The position numbers and the translations under genes were made by a program. Positions 21,893-35,000 of a stretch of 64,000 nucleotides of DNA are shown here, in pieces. Numbering within the stretch: the first letter of the stretch is position 1; each line of letters opens with the position of its first letter. The notes below the pieces were generated by a model. The model was not told the origin of the DNA. It ran no database searches and was given only the letters and a program-made list of their open reading frames with translations. Origin of the DNA: Romanomermis culicivorax (Eukaryota; Nematoda; Enoplea; Mermithida; Mermithidae); assembly GCA_963922205.1 (NCBI GenBank), contig CAWUHX010000160.1, positions 1 through 64,000 on the forward strand. The letters run 5' to 3'.

Positions 21893-24800
21893 GTGTTGCA
21901 AATTTTATTGTTGAAAATAGTTAGCGCAACTTATTGCGATTTAAAGCTGTTTTCTTGAAATGCTTCTGAATAATAAAACAGCAATTAATATTTTATACTT
22001 CCACAAAAATTTGTGAGTCTTTCTCATCTAACCATTATAAATTTTTTGAGTGAAAAGATTTATTGTAAAGCTTTTGTCTAAACAATTCAGTCATTCAATA
22101 AACAATAAACAATTCATTATTTTTTAAATTTAACTAGCATTTCAAAAACATACTATGGTTTTTTGGCCTAAGATCTTAGTCGTTTTGGATCGTTTCAAAT
22201 GTTATGTCTAAACTATACGTTTATATCAAAACTTTCAAAATCTCGCTTTTCATTTCGAGTGAGTAACAGAAAAAACTTGCTTTAAAAAATTTGCTTACAC
22301 TTCAGAGCTTTCTACATCTTTTCAAACAAAAAAATTCAACATCTTGCTGACGTCGACTCGTACTTTTTCAAGTGGTGGATGGTGTGATCATTTTCATTAG
22401 CTCACAAGTTTCTAAGTTTAGCAAGTCTATATTTTTGTCCCCCTTCTGCTAATAGAAATTTTTTTCTTCCTGGAAAAGGACTATAATCTGAAAAATATGG
22501 ATGGATCACTCACGTCTGAAGCCTAGGATGGGATGTATGATTTGTTTGTAATTCTAGTTTACAGCCTGACTCCAATTTTTCTGACCATCAATTTAGCTCA
22601 CTTATAGACTGTTTTTCTTGCAACGTTAAATAAACCTCTAAAGCAGTACTATTTCATATTTTCACGATTTTCTCGTTAAATTTTTGTCACAAAATCATTT
22701 AAAAAAAGTAGACTATAGAATATCGTTTAAAACGGTTTATTTAGCCGGATTTTCCAGTCGAAGGTCTAACTGAGAGGCATCCATATGGAATACGAATTTC
22801 CAAAAGAACCTAGATTTCTAGCCAAACAATCAAGAGAACGTTTGAATTTTGTTATATCGATGCTGAGACAATGACTCTTGACTGGAATCAATGTCTACAG
22901 TATGTTTCTTTAAGATCCATTTCAAATTTGAATATGTCAAATGGGGATAGTGCCTCAAAATTGTCTACAGCCGTATTTCACAGGATATGCTAAAAATTTA
23001 CGGTTTCGTGAGTTGCGCCTTTCAGCAATTTCAAAAAGCAGACAATCGGAATTCTTGAGAACTGTACATCTAAGAGCTTTTTAAAACCAGAATGTTTATA
23101 CCGTTCGTTTACTATATGTTTGAACTTTAGATTGTGCAATATAATTGATTCCAAAATCCGAAAACTTTTGCAATCAATTTCGCCCCGCAAATTTCTGCAT
23201 GGTCGCATGCACTCGTGTAATACTCATTTGAGACGTGAAAGTTGATGCTTCTCAAACATATTTCTCTGGACCCAGAGAGTCCGCAATTCATGTAGAGATG
23301 AAGCTCAATTCATGTTGAACGTCAACAGCACTTTTGTGGGTGTGCTGAAACTCAGTAGATAATATAGACTTGATCTGTACTCGTTTCAATCGTAGTTCAA
23401 GCTCGCAGATTTCTTGCATAATTTATGAGTCTAAAATCCATATAGTCGCTGCTGACACAATGAGAGAGAGAAAGAGTGAGAGCAAAAATGTTGTCATATC
23501 CTATTCCTTTATGCTGAACCCATAACCCCAGAGCTAAACCTTTTTCGCTGTTCTGCTATGCTGGTCAGTTATATATATATTTATTCAACTATTTCTCACA
23601 TGCTTACCTCTATGACGTTCACCTCAGATTGTTGCTGTTCATTTATTTCCAAACTGCGCCCATAATGTTATATTCGTCTTGGAAACTAATTTGTATAAAT
23701 TTTATGTACGTTTTCCCCGAACTCCTACAGATGATTTATGTTCGCGTATTTTTGATCATATTGTTTTTGAAGGGTTTCTTGGAATGACAGCGATGGGGAT
23801 AAAAGAAATTATTTTTTATGCTCTGTAAAATCTGCGAAATTAATGCCATTTTTTGAAGATCATGGCTTCCTCAAGTTGAGAGCAAACATTGTCTTCTACC
23901 TGTTGTTGTATCTACTGTAATATTTTCAATAAGAAGCGGAGAAAGTAATGTCTTAAGCTGTGGGCATTTTCGAAGTTCTCTCAAAAACTGAGGAAGTATA
24001 ACTGAAACGTGCATAAAAAAATTTCTAAAAAAAGTGATGTCACTTCTAAATCAGTGACAGTATGCACGCTTGAAAACTCAAGTAGTGCTATCCTAAAAAT
24101 TTGTCATACCTCAAAGTTAGCAACATTCGATTATACTTATTTTCTGTCTAATAAATATCAAAAACATTTTGTCCATCTGTCTGAAAATCGGATTGTGTAT
24201 GATTTGTGGCTCGACAAAAATCAACTGTTAGGCTGCTGTGGGTTAAAGATGATGTAACCGACCTTTGGGTTTATACAAAGGAAGTTGCAACAGTTCTGAC
24301 CACAAGCTAACAAAAACAATAAACTAAAAACTCTCTCACACGTTTCACCAGACACACTCCAGTACTTCGCCAAACGTCAGGCAGAACACCTTAGCACGTA
24401 CTTCAGGAGCTCCTACCCAAGTCTCCACTCCTAAGCTTATATATCTTCTCCACTACACTCACAAAACAGTACTGTCAACTTGTATTGGGAAAACAGCGGG
24501 CGATGCCAATAAAATAAAGTCAAAAATATAATAAAAGCGAATAGCCGGTGCTCCCATACCAACTTCCAATAACAATAATAAAAATTAACAACACGCGAAA
24601 CAGTGGCTACCCATATCTGTGTAAATTTCTTTTCTTTTTCCGCCACTTTTCGCTGCGCGGCCTGCGCCGACGCCGGAAGCTGAACACGTGCACCTACGGC
24701 AACCCCAACACAACCATACCAAGCGTATGCTGGTCAGCTCATCACCTGGCCCTTCGAATAGAATTGAATTTCTTGATTTTCAAACTTTTTTTATCATTCA

Positions 24801-25382
24801 CACACAGGAAAAATTTCGTCTGTGGACTGCAGTACTTTCCTCATAATGTAATAACTGATCACTATAAAAAACAATCACATTCTTCAATCAATATTCTCCT
24901 CTTAGGAACGCCACTTTTCATTTCTTTTTGTTCTTTACTTGGCCAAAAAAATTTTAGCATCTGCAAAATATGAGGACTGACAGCTCATTTATTTACGTAT
25001 TATTGAAGCCATCACCACGTCAAACCATTTCGTACGTGTTGAGGTTAGAGCATAGCCTAGATTACTGGTCGAAGAAGCGACACAATTGCAAATTATACTG
25101 TAGTGAAGATTTTTGGGATTTTTAGATTCCTGCTTATCATCGCCCTCTAGCACTGCAAAATTGCTGACAATACACGGTAAATCACATTTTTCTATCAAAG
25201 CAGCTAAAGCGATTTATAGAATCTTAGTATATGGCCAATATAGGACTACTTAGGGTAAACTACCTACGTACAGGAGGAAGCTTTCTGCTCGAGGTATATA
25301 ATCTCGTTTGAATCGGCGCTCAATACGACTAATAATTTTGGATTGAATGAGACATTCCATCTCCTCCATATCTGTTTTCACT

Positions 25383-26150
25383 ATGGAAGTTCAGAAGAAA
25401 TCTTTGTGCGAACTCTTTTTCCATATAATCAAAAGAACAAATTTAGTTCGGAAGCTATCATCGAGTAATGAGCAAATACAATTTTCTTGATTTACTGTTG
25501 CAAGTAACGATCCAGTCTATTCTTCACCAAAATTGCGGAATCGGGCAACTACACTTGACTGTATCACAGCACTCATGGGGCAAGGTCATCGAATTTTGAA
25601 ATCACACGTGTTATAGCTTATTCGACAGCCCACACCAGCCTCAGTAATGCCACAACCTTTTTTAATCTGAAATATGCATAAATGTTCTGAACAATCGAAG
25701 GTTTACTTATATATGATTTCGGGAACTATAACGGATATGAAAAAGTGGGAAATCGCATTCAAGCTCGCTGGAGTTTCTCACAAGATGGCAATCACACACC
25801 ATTTTCGATCTGTGAGCTCTTGAACTTCATCAAAGTTCAGACGTGTGTATTTCGTAGAATGTCTGGGATGAACGCTTCTTCTAGTAGACATTATTGTGTT
25901 GCTCACAATTATATGTTTATTGCATGTTTTAGCACCTTTCCTTATTGCCGAGATCGGGTATAGACGAACTACCACTGCCGATCACGTGCATATGAATGTT
26001 TACGTAAATGTGACCTAGGGGCAAAAAGATTCGTTTAAGATTATTCGCATACCCATAGGCCATCGAATGCACTATAACATGCGAATATTTGGAATTTACA
26101 CTTGAAGACCTTCCCCCGTTAGTCAAGATCGAACTTTGAAATCCTGTTGC
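25383..26150 (+). pseudogene. Possible decayed coding relic
   Basis: One frame carries several coding-like pieces separated by stops: MEVQKKSLCELFFH at 25383, MKKWEIAFKLAGVSHKM at 25737 and LVDIIVLLTII at about 25884, then HVHMNVYVNV. The pieces share a frame across about 600 nt, which is mild evidence for an old gene or transposon protein. I recognise no family and the stops could equally mean it is noise. Confidence 0.15.
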
Positions 26151-26560
26151 ACTTGAATAGCAATCTAATTACTGTTTAGACAAATTTTTAATTGGCGAAA
26201 CTTTCACGAGTGTAACTTTATCATTGTGTGTGATGTACTTTTGTGGAAGGTCTTTTCTGGGCCATGGTCCTCATAGCGAAGGGCGGTCTTTCAACCAAAT
26301 CGATGTATTTTTCCAATTCCAACCCCATTTCGATTTTTGACATTTGACACAGTTTTCAAAGATCTATTCAACAACGCATGTAAACGAGGCTTGTCTCCGA
26401 CCCTCTTTTCACTATTTATTCAGGTCTGTATGATCACCAGACTGCACGATGTTAAGAATTCACGAGCAAACCCTTGACATGATCCTAATGTCGAAGACTA
26501 TGACCCTCTTATTGATCTAGATGTTTGATGCTCGACTCTTTTCGTACTTTCACGATGGAT

Positions 26561-26940
26561 GTTAGGGGATAACCCCATAGGGGGGGGGGGCGTGGGGCAT
26601 TATCTCGGTCTTGGGGTTGAAAATTTATTTTACTACCCTCGTAAAAATTGCTTACTGATCAGATGATGTTAGAAAAAACCATTTATTCGTATGCTTAATT
26701 TTTGGGAGTGTCATACTTTGTGTGCCAATTTTAACGAAATCAATCCAGTATGCTAGAACAATGTGATAATGGAACAATTTTGGGAAAATATGAAGAAGGG
26801 AGTAAAAAGTTCTAGGGTGATGAAGAAGTCTCACGCTAGCAAAAGCGACCAAAAAAGATCACGTGACAGTTCGCGCTAGAAATTCATATTTAATCCCAAC
26901 CTAAATTTTCGACCTTGCGGATACCGCCCTCGTTAATAGG
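26561..26940. repeat. Unclassified interspersed repeat
   Basis: A G/C-run segment (GGGGATAACCCCATAGG, then G10) begins it, and TAATCCCAACCTAAATTTTC near 26893 resembles TTAACCCTAGCTAAATTTTC at about 17980. The word TTACCTCGGTCTT near 17081 also recurs here as TTATCTCGGTCTT. Two related dispersed copies are therefore likely, but their ends are undefined. Confidence 0.35.
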
Positions 26941-29030
26941 CAAAAAGTGTGGCTGGTAGGATATTGATCACTCCGGACTTACATATGAGAGGGACACACT
27001 CCCGCACTGATGCTTGGCCATGATGATTGGTGTAAGACTTAATCCAAATCACCATCGCAGTAAGCAAGATTAACTAACTTTCTGGAGCTGCTTCTTATCT
27101 AACTATTCATGCCACTATTAGCGTTCTTTCTGTTTCTTTTGAATCAACGTCTAGGTGCAGTTGCATTGTTTGAGAACATCCGTCTCATGCCGTTGCTATT
27201 TTCGTTGATATCTTCATTAACACACTTTTTCTTAGAACTTGCTTATCTGTCATCCACCATTTTGATGAAGCCTTTTTCGTCGTATACTCTCCGCCTTTCT
27301 TCTTTTTCTTCTTCTAGCTGCCTAATTAGCGTACTAGCAGCAACAGAGGGCAAAATTCTCATCTTGGAAGCATTTTTTAACTTTGGGGAGGTATAGGTAA
27401 AAATATATCTTGTCGAAAAGTGAACTCTGGCCGTTTCGTTCCGTTTTATATTTGTCATTATTTTTCTCAAGAAAAAAAGGATATGGTCGAAATGGTAACT
27501 TTTTTGAAAAGAATTCGGTTACGGTAGAATTAGGTTTCCGCTTTGAATTTGCGTTCACACGGCTTTAATTTTTGAAAGAATATTCGAGATGGATCGTTCG
27601 AGATTCTTGATGCGAACTTTAATGTAAATTGCAATCATTTAGTTAGTGAAGATGTAACACTATATGAAGACTGAAGTGGAGTTCGTTTTTCGATGCATTG
27701 AAAGGAGAAACTATAAAAATCTAATCAAAAATGGTGGTTTCAGCACGCCTTTTCATCATGAATTATGGACAGACTTTGATAAATCCCGAAAACATCTATC
27801 GATTACGAATTCAATAAGTTTTGAGAAATTGAACTTTTGCTACCATATGTAAGGTAGGCTATGAAAGGCAGTGTTTTCTCTTTTTGTCCATGTTTATGTC
27901 TGAAATGAAGTTGAACAAAAGAGAATTTACTGTAAAGACTTAATCTGATGTTTGAACGAAAAATTGAATTTATTTAACGTGCTGATTGAACAAATATGGA
28001 TCTCTATTTTTGTGTTAGTTAAATGTTATCTAATGAAAAAGCATTTCTCCTCTGAGACGTACAAGATGCAGTATTCTGTCGCAGTAAGCTTTTTCCGACT
28101 TACGAGGAAAATTTGATCCCCAACAGATGCCTCCTACTGACAGTGATTAGGATATGCATGTGTAAGCCTCGTAATCAAAATGTGATGATTTAGGTTAGGT
28201 TTTCCCGCATATGTTCCCTCTATGTTAAACAATGTACATACTTATTGAAAAATATAATTTATATTAGTTTCAAGCTATACTTTGTTTATTCATGATGATG
28301 CCAGAATGGATTTGTGAACATTTTTCCTTTGACTGATAATTTTCCTACATCGAGCTGACCGAGAATTGAATCGGCGGAAAAATCAACCATGTCTGGTTAC
28401 GAATCTCTGATTTAGATGTTGTTATCCGGATGAAATCATATTCTTGAGCATGTTGCTCATTATCGGGCACATTGCTCATTATCCGGAACTCTAAGTGATC
28501 GAGTACAGATCTGGGTATGGCTGTTGGCAATATTTTGTCCGGTCAGGGAATTTTAGGCATCATCATTAGTGTTACTGATATGTGGCCAAATGTCACTTCT
28601 GGAACAAGTTTTATCGAACTCAGCACTCTTGACTGTAACTAGTCATGCGGTCAGCTTTTATTGAAATGTTTGTCCATTCCGAAACGGAAAAGCAAGTACC
28701 ATTTCATATTTTCACTGGAATAAAAAATATTACCGTATGATCCTAAGGTTAACGAACTTGACGAAAAGTATAATTATTTTTTCATTTTTCAAGAAATATA
28801 GTCTGCAAAAAATATTTATATTTTCTAGATTTAATAAAACTTTTTTCTAAACTAGAAAATTTGTTGTTGTGTGCAAGAGCAATGTAAGTAGCATGGCTGT
28901 AGTGACTTTCTGATATATTGTGGTTCATTTTCACTAAGTTTACTTTCATCAGATTTAATGGAATGACGGAAAGCGTTTTGCATTACAAAGCTTTATAGCG
29001 AACTTTAGCATCATATTCACTTTTAAGAAC

Positions 29031-29040
29031 TTCTCATCAG
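29031..29040 (+). promoter_or_regulatory. Probable trans-splice acceptor of the GPCR gene
   Basis: TTCTCATCAG ends 30 nt before the ATG at 29071, with no coding exon upstream. In a nematode this is a likely spliced-leader acceptor; a second AG (AAAAACAG) lies 8 nt further on. Confidence 0.4.
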
Positions 29041-29070
29041 AAAAACAGTTTCTCAAAGGTACCGACTGAT

Positions 29071-32000
29071 ATGGATCTTAAAGATTGGTTTCCGAGCCAC
29101 GATGATAACAGCCAACAAAGTCTTCCACATTTGAATCATAGGAAAATTTCGTGTGTCAACAGAACATCCATGGAATGCCGCATGTGGCAAAATTTGACCG
29201 AAATTGATCTCGAAGGGCTGATATTGAAAGGATTAAAATTGACGCAAGTTGAAGATGAAGATCAATCAATTTCGCGTTGCAACTGTAAGTCTGTGGATAG
29301 TTGTCTTTTATTTTCACTTTTTTAAATTTTTTCTTATTCTTTCTTAATTTTTTTACATTTTTGGAAATGCGGACTGGGTAAAGAATATGCGAATATGTCC
29401 ATTTTTACGTTTTTGATAAACTGGAACTTGCAGCCTCGTCAGGTTAATATTATAAAAAAGTGTCCAAAGAAGTCAAACATTACAGTAATCTTAGCGAATA
29501 CAAGATCTCTATCGTTTCCAGTGGAATTCAAAAGTAATATCATTCTTGTCACTTTTCTAAGCCTAAAGATATATGGGAAGAATTGATCTCCTGACTGAAC
29601 AAGTTAGCGAACTTAGGTGAAAGTACTAAGATCAGCTTTTTCAATTTTCATTCATGACGTAAATTTCATTGATTCCTATATTTCAAAGGGGTTTTGAACT
29701 ACATAACATAAGTTTTTGATGACATCCTTTCTGTATTTAAGGAATAAAGGGTGTCGTAGAAAAGCGAATTTAATTCAGTAATTACTGCAAGCTTTGCTTG
29801 TGGGATCTTGACACGAAAAACTACAGCGACCTGACAAGGAAAAAATTCTATCTTGACTACCTACCGTTTGACAATATTTTTTGATGCACTCTTTACCATT
29901 GACACTGATTTTTAGATTAATGTGCTAATTTTGTTGAACTTTCCTCTCATCACGTTTTTATGTTTCATTTTTAGGTACTTTTGATTATGCTTTTTGTTCC
30001 ATATTTTAGCTTTAACGCTTGCTTTCTCTTATATTTTGCCATATTCCACGAAATCTTTCGATACGTTCTGTACACGTCATTTTACTTATTTCGTCGTTTT
30101 TTTATTGCTTTTTAGAGTACCCCGACATTTGTTTGATTTCCCATCCAAAACCTTCTGGTGATACAGTATAAAGTTGAGAATCTGCCTAGTTATCTATCGC
30201 TTTACTTAGACGCATAAGAAGAATGCGCTATCGACTAATTAAAATGTTTAATTTGAGCGAAATGATAAAATAACGTTATGGAAAAAATTTTTTCATTTTA
30301 GCCTAGTGGAACTACAATGGAATTTTTCCAATTCGAAATTTTAATTATGGATAGGAAATGTTCACTATGAACCTTCTTCGAATTTTATATCTTGAAAATT
30401 AGCACAAATAATGGTACAACCTTCATTTGAAATGCAAGACACAGTTTCTAGTCGAAAATATAGGTCATTCAATATACCTAGCACGTTTCAAAGCTTCGTG
30501 CTAAAAATTTAATTGATCGATTCTGGAAAAATGAAGAAAAGTTTCAAGAGGGAGACTATAAGTTCGTCATAATCAAAAAAAATTTAAACGTGGAACAATT
30601 GAAATCAGTGGCGGACACAGGGAGCGGGGGGCGGCCGCCCCCTCGAACTCATGTTCTAAAAATGAAAATTATCAAGATCATGGTTCAAAAAGAATTCAAA
30701 ACCGAAAAGATGTATTTTTGTGAACTTAAGGTCAAAATCTCAAAATTTTCCGGCGCTTCGCACCGATCATGGGTATAGTAATAATTATTTTCTGTCAGGC
30801 GTGGCCGTTAGCATCTCTACTTCCTCTTACTAATTAACCGTCAACAGTTTCTATCGATTGAAAGACCTCGTCTCGTTTCATTTTGTAATCAATAGTCAGT
30901 ATTTCGCCGAAAATTGAGATTTTTTATTGATTCTCGCAATTTTTTCTCTCCGGCCTTGAAATTTTTCAGGCGTTTCCAACATGAACTTTTGCATTTATAG
31001 ACGATGAAGATTGAAGCCATCATTCTGGACTTTAATTTAAGAACTTCTATTCAGGGATATTTGTTGCAGAGATTCAGTTTCTAGCGTTTTAGAATGTAAT
31101 AACTTGAAAATTTTGGGTATGGCCCGATACCGCGAAAGGCCCGATACCGCGAACAGGCCCGATACCGCGAAAGGCTCGATCCCGCGAAAGGGCAGGCCCG
31201 TTACCGCGAAAGGCTCGATAACGCGAAAATTTTACAGGCATATGCAAAACATTTTTCGTACAAAAAAAAAGATTTAATTAAGATAAAAAATAAAACAATT
31301 AAAAATGATAAATTAAAGATTAAAGAATTAAAGAGCTTATTTATGCACTACTGCAATGAAACTCTTACAGGTGTGGGTGGTCTGGGAGTGCCTATCTCAT
31401 ACATACGGATTTTAAAAAGACGCATATTAAATGAGCTTTCAAAAGCTAAAAATAGGCATACACATCCAAAAAATGTTTTTTTGCTCAAAAATCACGAAAA
31501 AGTTGGTAATTTTGAATTTAATATTCTATCGAATTTCTGTCGTTCGGATCAAAAATATGGATTTTGGTGATGTCAATCTTTATCTAAGCAAACAACTTAG
31601 GAACTCTATGCTCCAGTACGAAAGTAGAGACAATCCTGGACGAATTACGCTACCATAGAATAATATAAAGTTTTCGCGGGAACGAGCTCCTCTACGTATG
31701 AGCATACTACAACGGTATAACATACTGAGCCTTTCGCGGCAACGAACCCCCCTACGTATAAACATACGACAACAGTATAACATATACAATTTTCGCGGGA
31801 ACGAGCCTTTCGCGGGAACGGGCCTTTCGCGGGAACGGGCCTTTCGCGGGAACGACCCCCAATCGAAAATTTTTCCGGCGCTTCGCGCCAGAATAAGAAA
31901 CAAATTACATTCTATTAGTTTGATTTTAATTTATTTCTCAACGTTGTGAACGTTCATTTTCCAGCGTTTTAGATAGTGAAAATCCAAGAAATAAGTACAA

Positions 32001-35000
32001 TCTCTGATTCAAAATAAGTGCAATCCTCTAATCGGCTCGATTATTTGATATTTTTAATTGTTGTGTCTGATCTTTGTAAATTGAAAAAAAATCGTTTGTA
32101 TGCCAAGGCAAATAATTTAACCAGAATATAAAAATAAAAAAAAAATTTCCGCCTCCCCCAAAAAAACTGATTGAAATCCGATAAACATTATAGGCAGATG
32201 TAGTGAAAAAATTTCGTCCGTTGTCTAAAGTTACTGTAGCCGATGTTTTGCAATTTTTGCTAACTATCTTAGAAGAGAATATTTTTGCTAACTATCTTGG
32301 ATAGACCTTTATTTTGCAGTCTCTGTTCTCATTTTTATCTTGTTGTTTTATTTACCGTCATTCAGGCTTTTTTCTAATGATTGGATTTCACTTGCAATCA
32401 CTTTCTCTTACATATTGATCAAAATAAGACTGATACAGTAAGTGTAGAAAATTTTCAATTTTCTCGTTGTGATGTTTACAAATGTGAAAATGTTGTAGCC
32501 CGTAATTTGTCACCGGCAAAAACATCTGAGGTAAACATGTAAATTTTCCTGAATTATATCCTTCTTCGAAAATTGCGCTTTCGTGAAAAATTGATTTTTT
32601 CAATCTTTTGTTGTTTTTTATATTTGATTCACATTGATCCCTTTTGTAATTTTTGTTTCCTTGCTGACTTTTTTCCCTTACTTTCAATCCCGCTTTTTTT
32701 CTTTGCTGATCATAGCTATTGAATAAATTTTAACTTTTACAGCCATCTTTGGCATGTTTTTATATATTTTCTGTTCTTTTTCCCCGCTTAGTGTATGGTT
32801 GTTTTTCTCTTTGTGTTGTCTTAGCTCTTAATTTTCTCAACTTTTTATTCTTTTCTGTTTGATTTCTCATTTATTGGCTGATTATTGTTCATATTTACGT
32901 ATTATTTTTATTGTTCTATTTTTTGTTCTTTATTGGCCTTTGCTTATTAATATTTCTTCTCTGATGATAGTCGCTCTTTTTTATTCTGGCTTCATTTTAT
33001 CATATTTTAGCTTTTCTATTGACTTCAGGTGTTATTTTTTCATTATTTGTTTGTAGCACTGCTAGCTTTTCGGTTTTTTTTGGATTGATTTCTTCAATTT
33101 AGTCGATTTTAGCTGCTCATTTCCCCGCCTTTTACTCAATATTTATTTTTTTCAATTTTATTATTTTTAGTTATTTTTTTGCATCCATCTTGTCACTCTC
33201 TTACGCTTATTTTTATTTCGTTAAGTTTAGTTCATTTTTATTTTTCTGTTGATTTTTTACTGTTTTCTTTCTTCACTTCTCTTTATCCTGGATATTTCTG
33301 ATTCTTTGGTCATCATTAGTCGATTTTTCTTTACTTCGATTGTTATCCACTTATGATTTTGAATTTTTTCGTCCTTCCTTTGAATTTTTTCATTCTTCCT
33401 TTACTTTTTCGATCTTGTTTTCTCTGCTGAATTTTTTCTTTGTCTTTTTGCTGATTGTCATTGCTATATTGCCAATGATTTGAGTTTGCTGCTTCATTTT
33501 TCATGTCCCCACTTATTGATTGTTCTCATTTTTTGTTCCTATGTTCTTCTGCTTTCCTTCCTATTTTTCTGTTGAACTTCCTTGATTTTTTCAATTTTAA
33601 TATTTTTTACTTGACTGCATGTTTGAAAATGTTGTCTTCGTTGTTTCTTTTTTTGTGCCAATTATGATTAATTATTTCGACGTTAATTTTACCTTGTAAT
33701 CTATATTTCATTTTTATATGGTTGAATTTTCAGTGACCAATTTTATTAATTATACTTTTTCTGTAGCTCTTGCCGAAAATTCCTCTTCAACTTGCGACAA
33801 CGAATTCCTACAAAGAATCTTGGTCGTGTATACTTTCCCGTTAATCGTATGCATGTGTCTGGTGGGCAATTGTATGAATTTATTGGTCTACACGACGGCT
33901 GAAATGCGACGTTCGACCACCATAAAAATGCTGATCGCCAAGGCCTGCGTCAATATGACGTTCATTTTGTTTTTGTCGCCATTGTCCGTCATGTTGATCA
34001 ACAACGGCAGGCAGAATACGTGGGTCGACGAACCGAAACTTTGGTCTATGTGGCCGTTTTTGCTTTTTTCCACCAATACGTCCGGAACCTGCGCGGCCTG
34101 GTAATTTTTGGCAAGCTTGTGAATCGAATAGTGGGTGTGCTGAAGAAAAATCCCAGTGTTACACTAACCAGAAAAAATATTTAATTTTGGCCTACTGTGT
34201 TGGATACCAAAATATGACTTTTGTACTCATGATTCCGTCGATTTTTATGATCGATTTTGTAGAGTTAGATAGGGTCACTGATTTTTCTATAAATTTCGAA
34301 ATTTTTTTACAAATTTAGAGGAAAATAATCTAATTCTGTTGAGGCAACCTGTTCCCGTTGCTCGGGTCAGTAAAAGTTAGACTCTGTCCGGGACTTGAAC
34401 GCGGGACCAGCGGCTAGCGTACGCCGCTCTAACCAACTGAGTCAACCGAGAAACGGGAAAGGCGTTCTCTGAAAGGTAGACACTTTGCAACAGTCGAAGT
34501 TGAAGTGGCTGATGTGGCCACTCTCAAGAATTTCATGATGATGAAGTATATTCGACCGAAAAAATTTAGTTTTTATGCGGTGCTATCGATTTTAAATTTC
34601 GTGTAACAAAGACTGCGGACAACAAAATTGTGAACCTTTTGTAGTAGTTAACCACCACTATTTTTTTCATATTTTTTTCATTCTTTTAGATTTTCGGCGA
34701 TTTTTTTTGACATCAAGTAGGTTTCGAACCTGCAACCTTTTGATCCAAAAACTACAGTGCGTTACCACTGAGCCAAACACTCAGTTAAAAATCAACCTTT
34801 TATTTCCCATTTATTATTTCATTATCCTAAGTCTAAGCCTAAGCCTAAGCCTAAGCCTAAGCCTAAACCTAAGCCTAAGCCTAAGCCTAAACCTAAGCCT
34901 AAACCTAAGCCTAAGCCTAAGCCTAAGCCTAAAAAAAATAGTGGTGGTGAACTACTACAAAAGGTCCAAAATTGTAAAGTCCGTTTTTCTTGAAATACTC

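Larger units (their letters stand above)
21249..29030. other. Gene-poor stretch upstream of the GPCR gene
   Basis: I see no supportable complete gene in these 7.8 kb. One mariner-like MITE copy (21645-21892) and several degenerate relatives are present. A GC-shifted block at about 24280-24780 with a TATA-like GATATATAAGC on the minus strand may be an old retroelement end. About 25383-26150 holds a frame with coding-like fragments and several stops, possibly a decayed coding relic. A G10 run lies at about 26581. Confidence 0.5.
34632..34967. mobile_element. hAT-like MITE carrying tRNA-like and telomeric repeats, copy 2
   Basis: The 336-bp element has an exact 8-bp target duplication AAAATTGT (34624-34631 and 34968-34975). 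It has the same inverted ends (GAACCTTTTGTAGTAGTTAA left, TGAACTACTACAAAAGGTCC right), the same order of parts and the same orientation as the copy at 18225. The array is shorter and has more variant units. It is in GPCR intron 2. Confidence 0.85.

Noticed and set aside
24009..24790. 82-aa frame followed by a TATA-containing GC-shifted block, considered as a retroelement end
   Set aside because: Candidate TG...CA ends do not have matching flanks and the protein matches no family that I recognise.
27243..27470. Minus-strand frame with a coiled-coil-like end (LIRQLEEEKEERRR)
   Set aside because: Only about 40 residues look coding and no acceptor or partner exon was found; insufficient to call.
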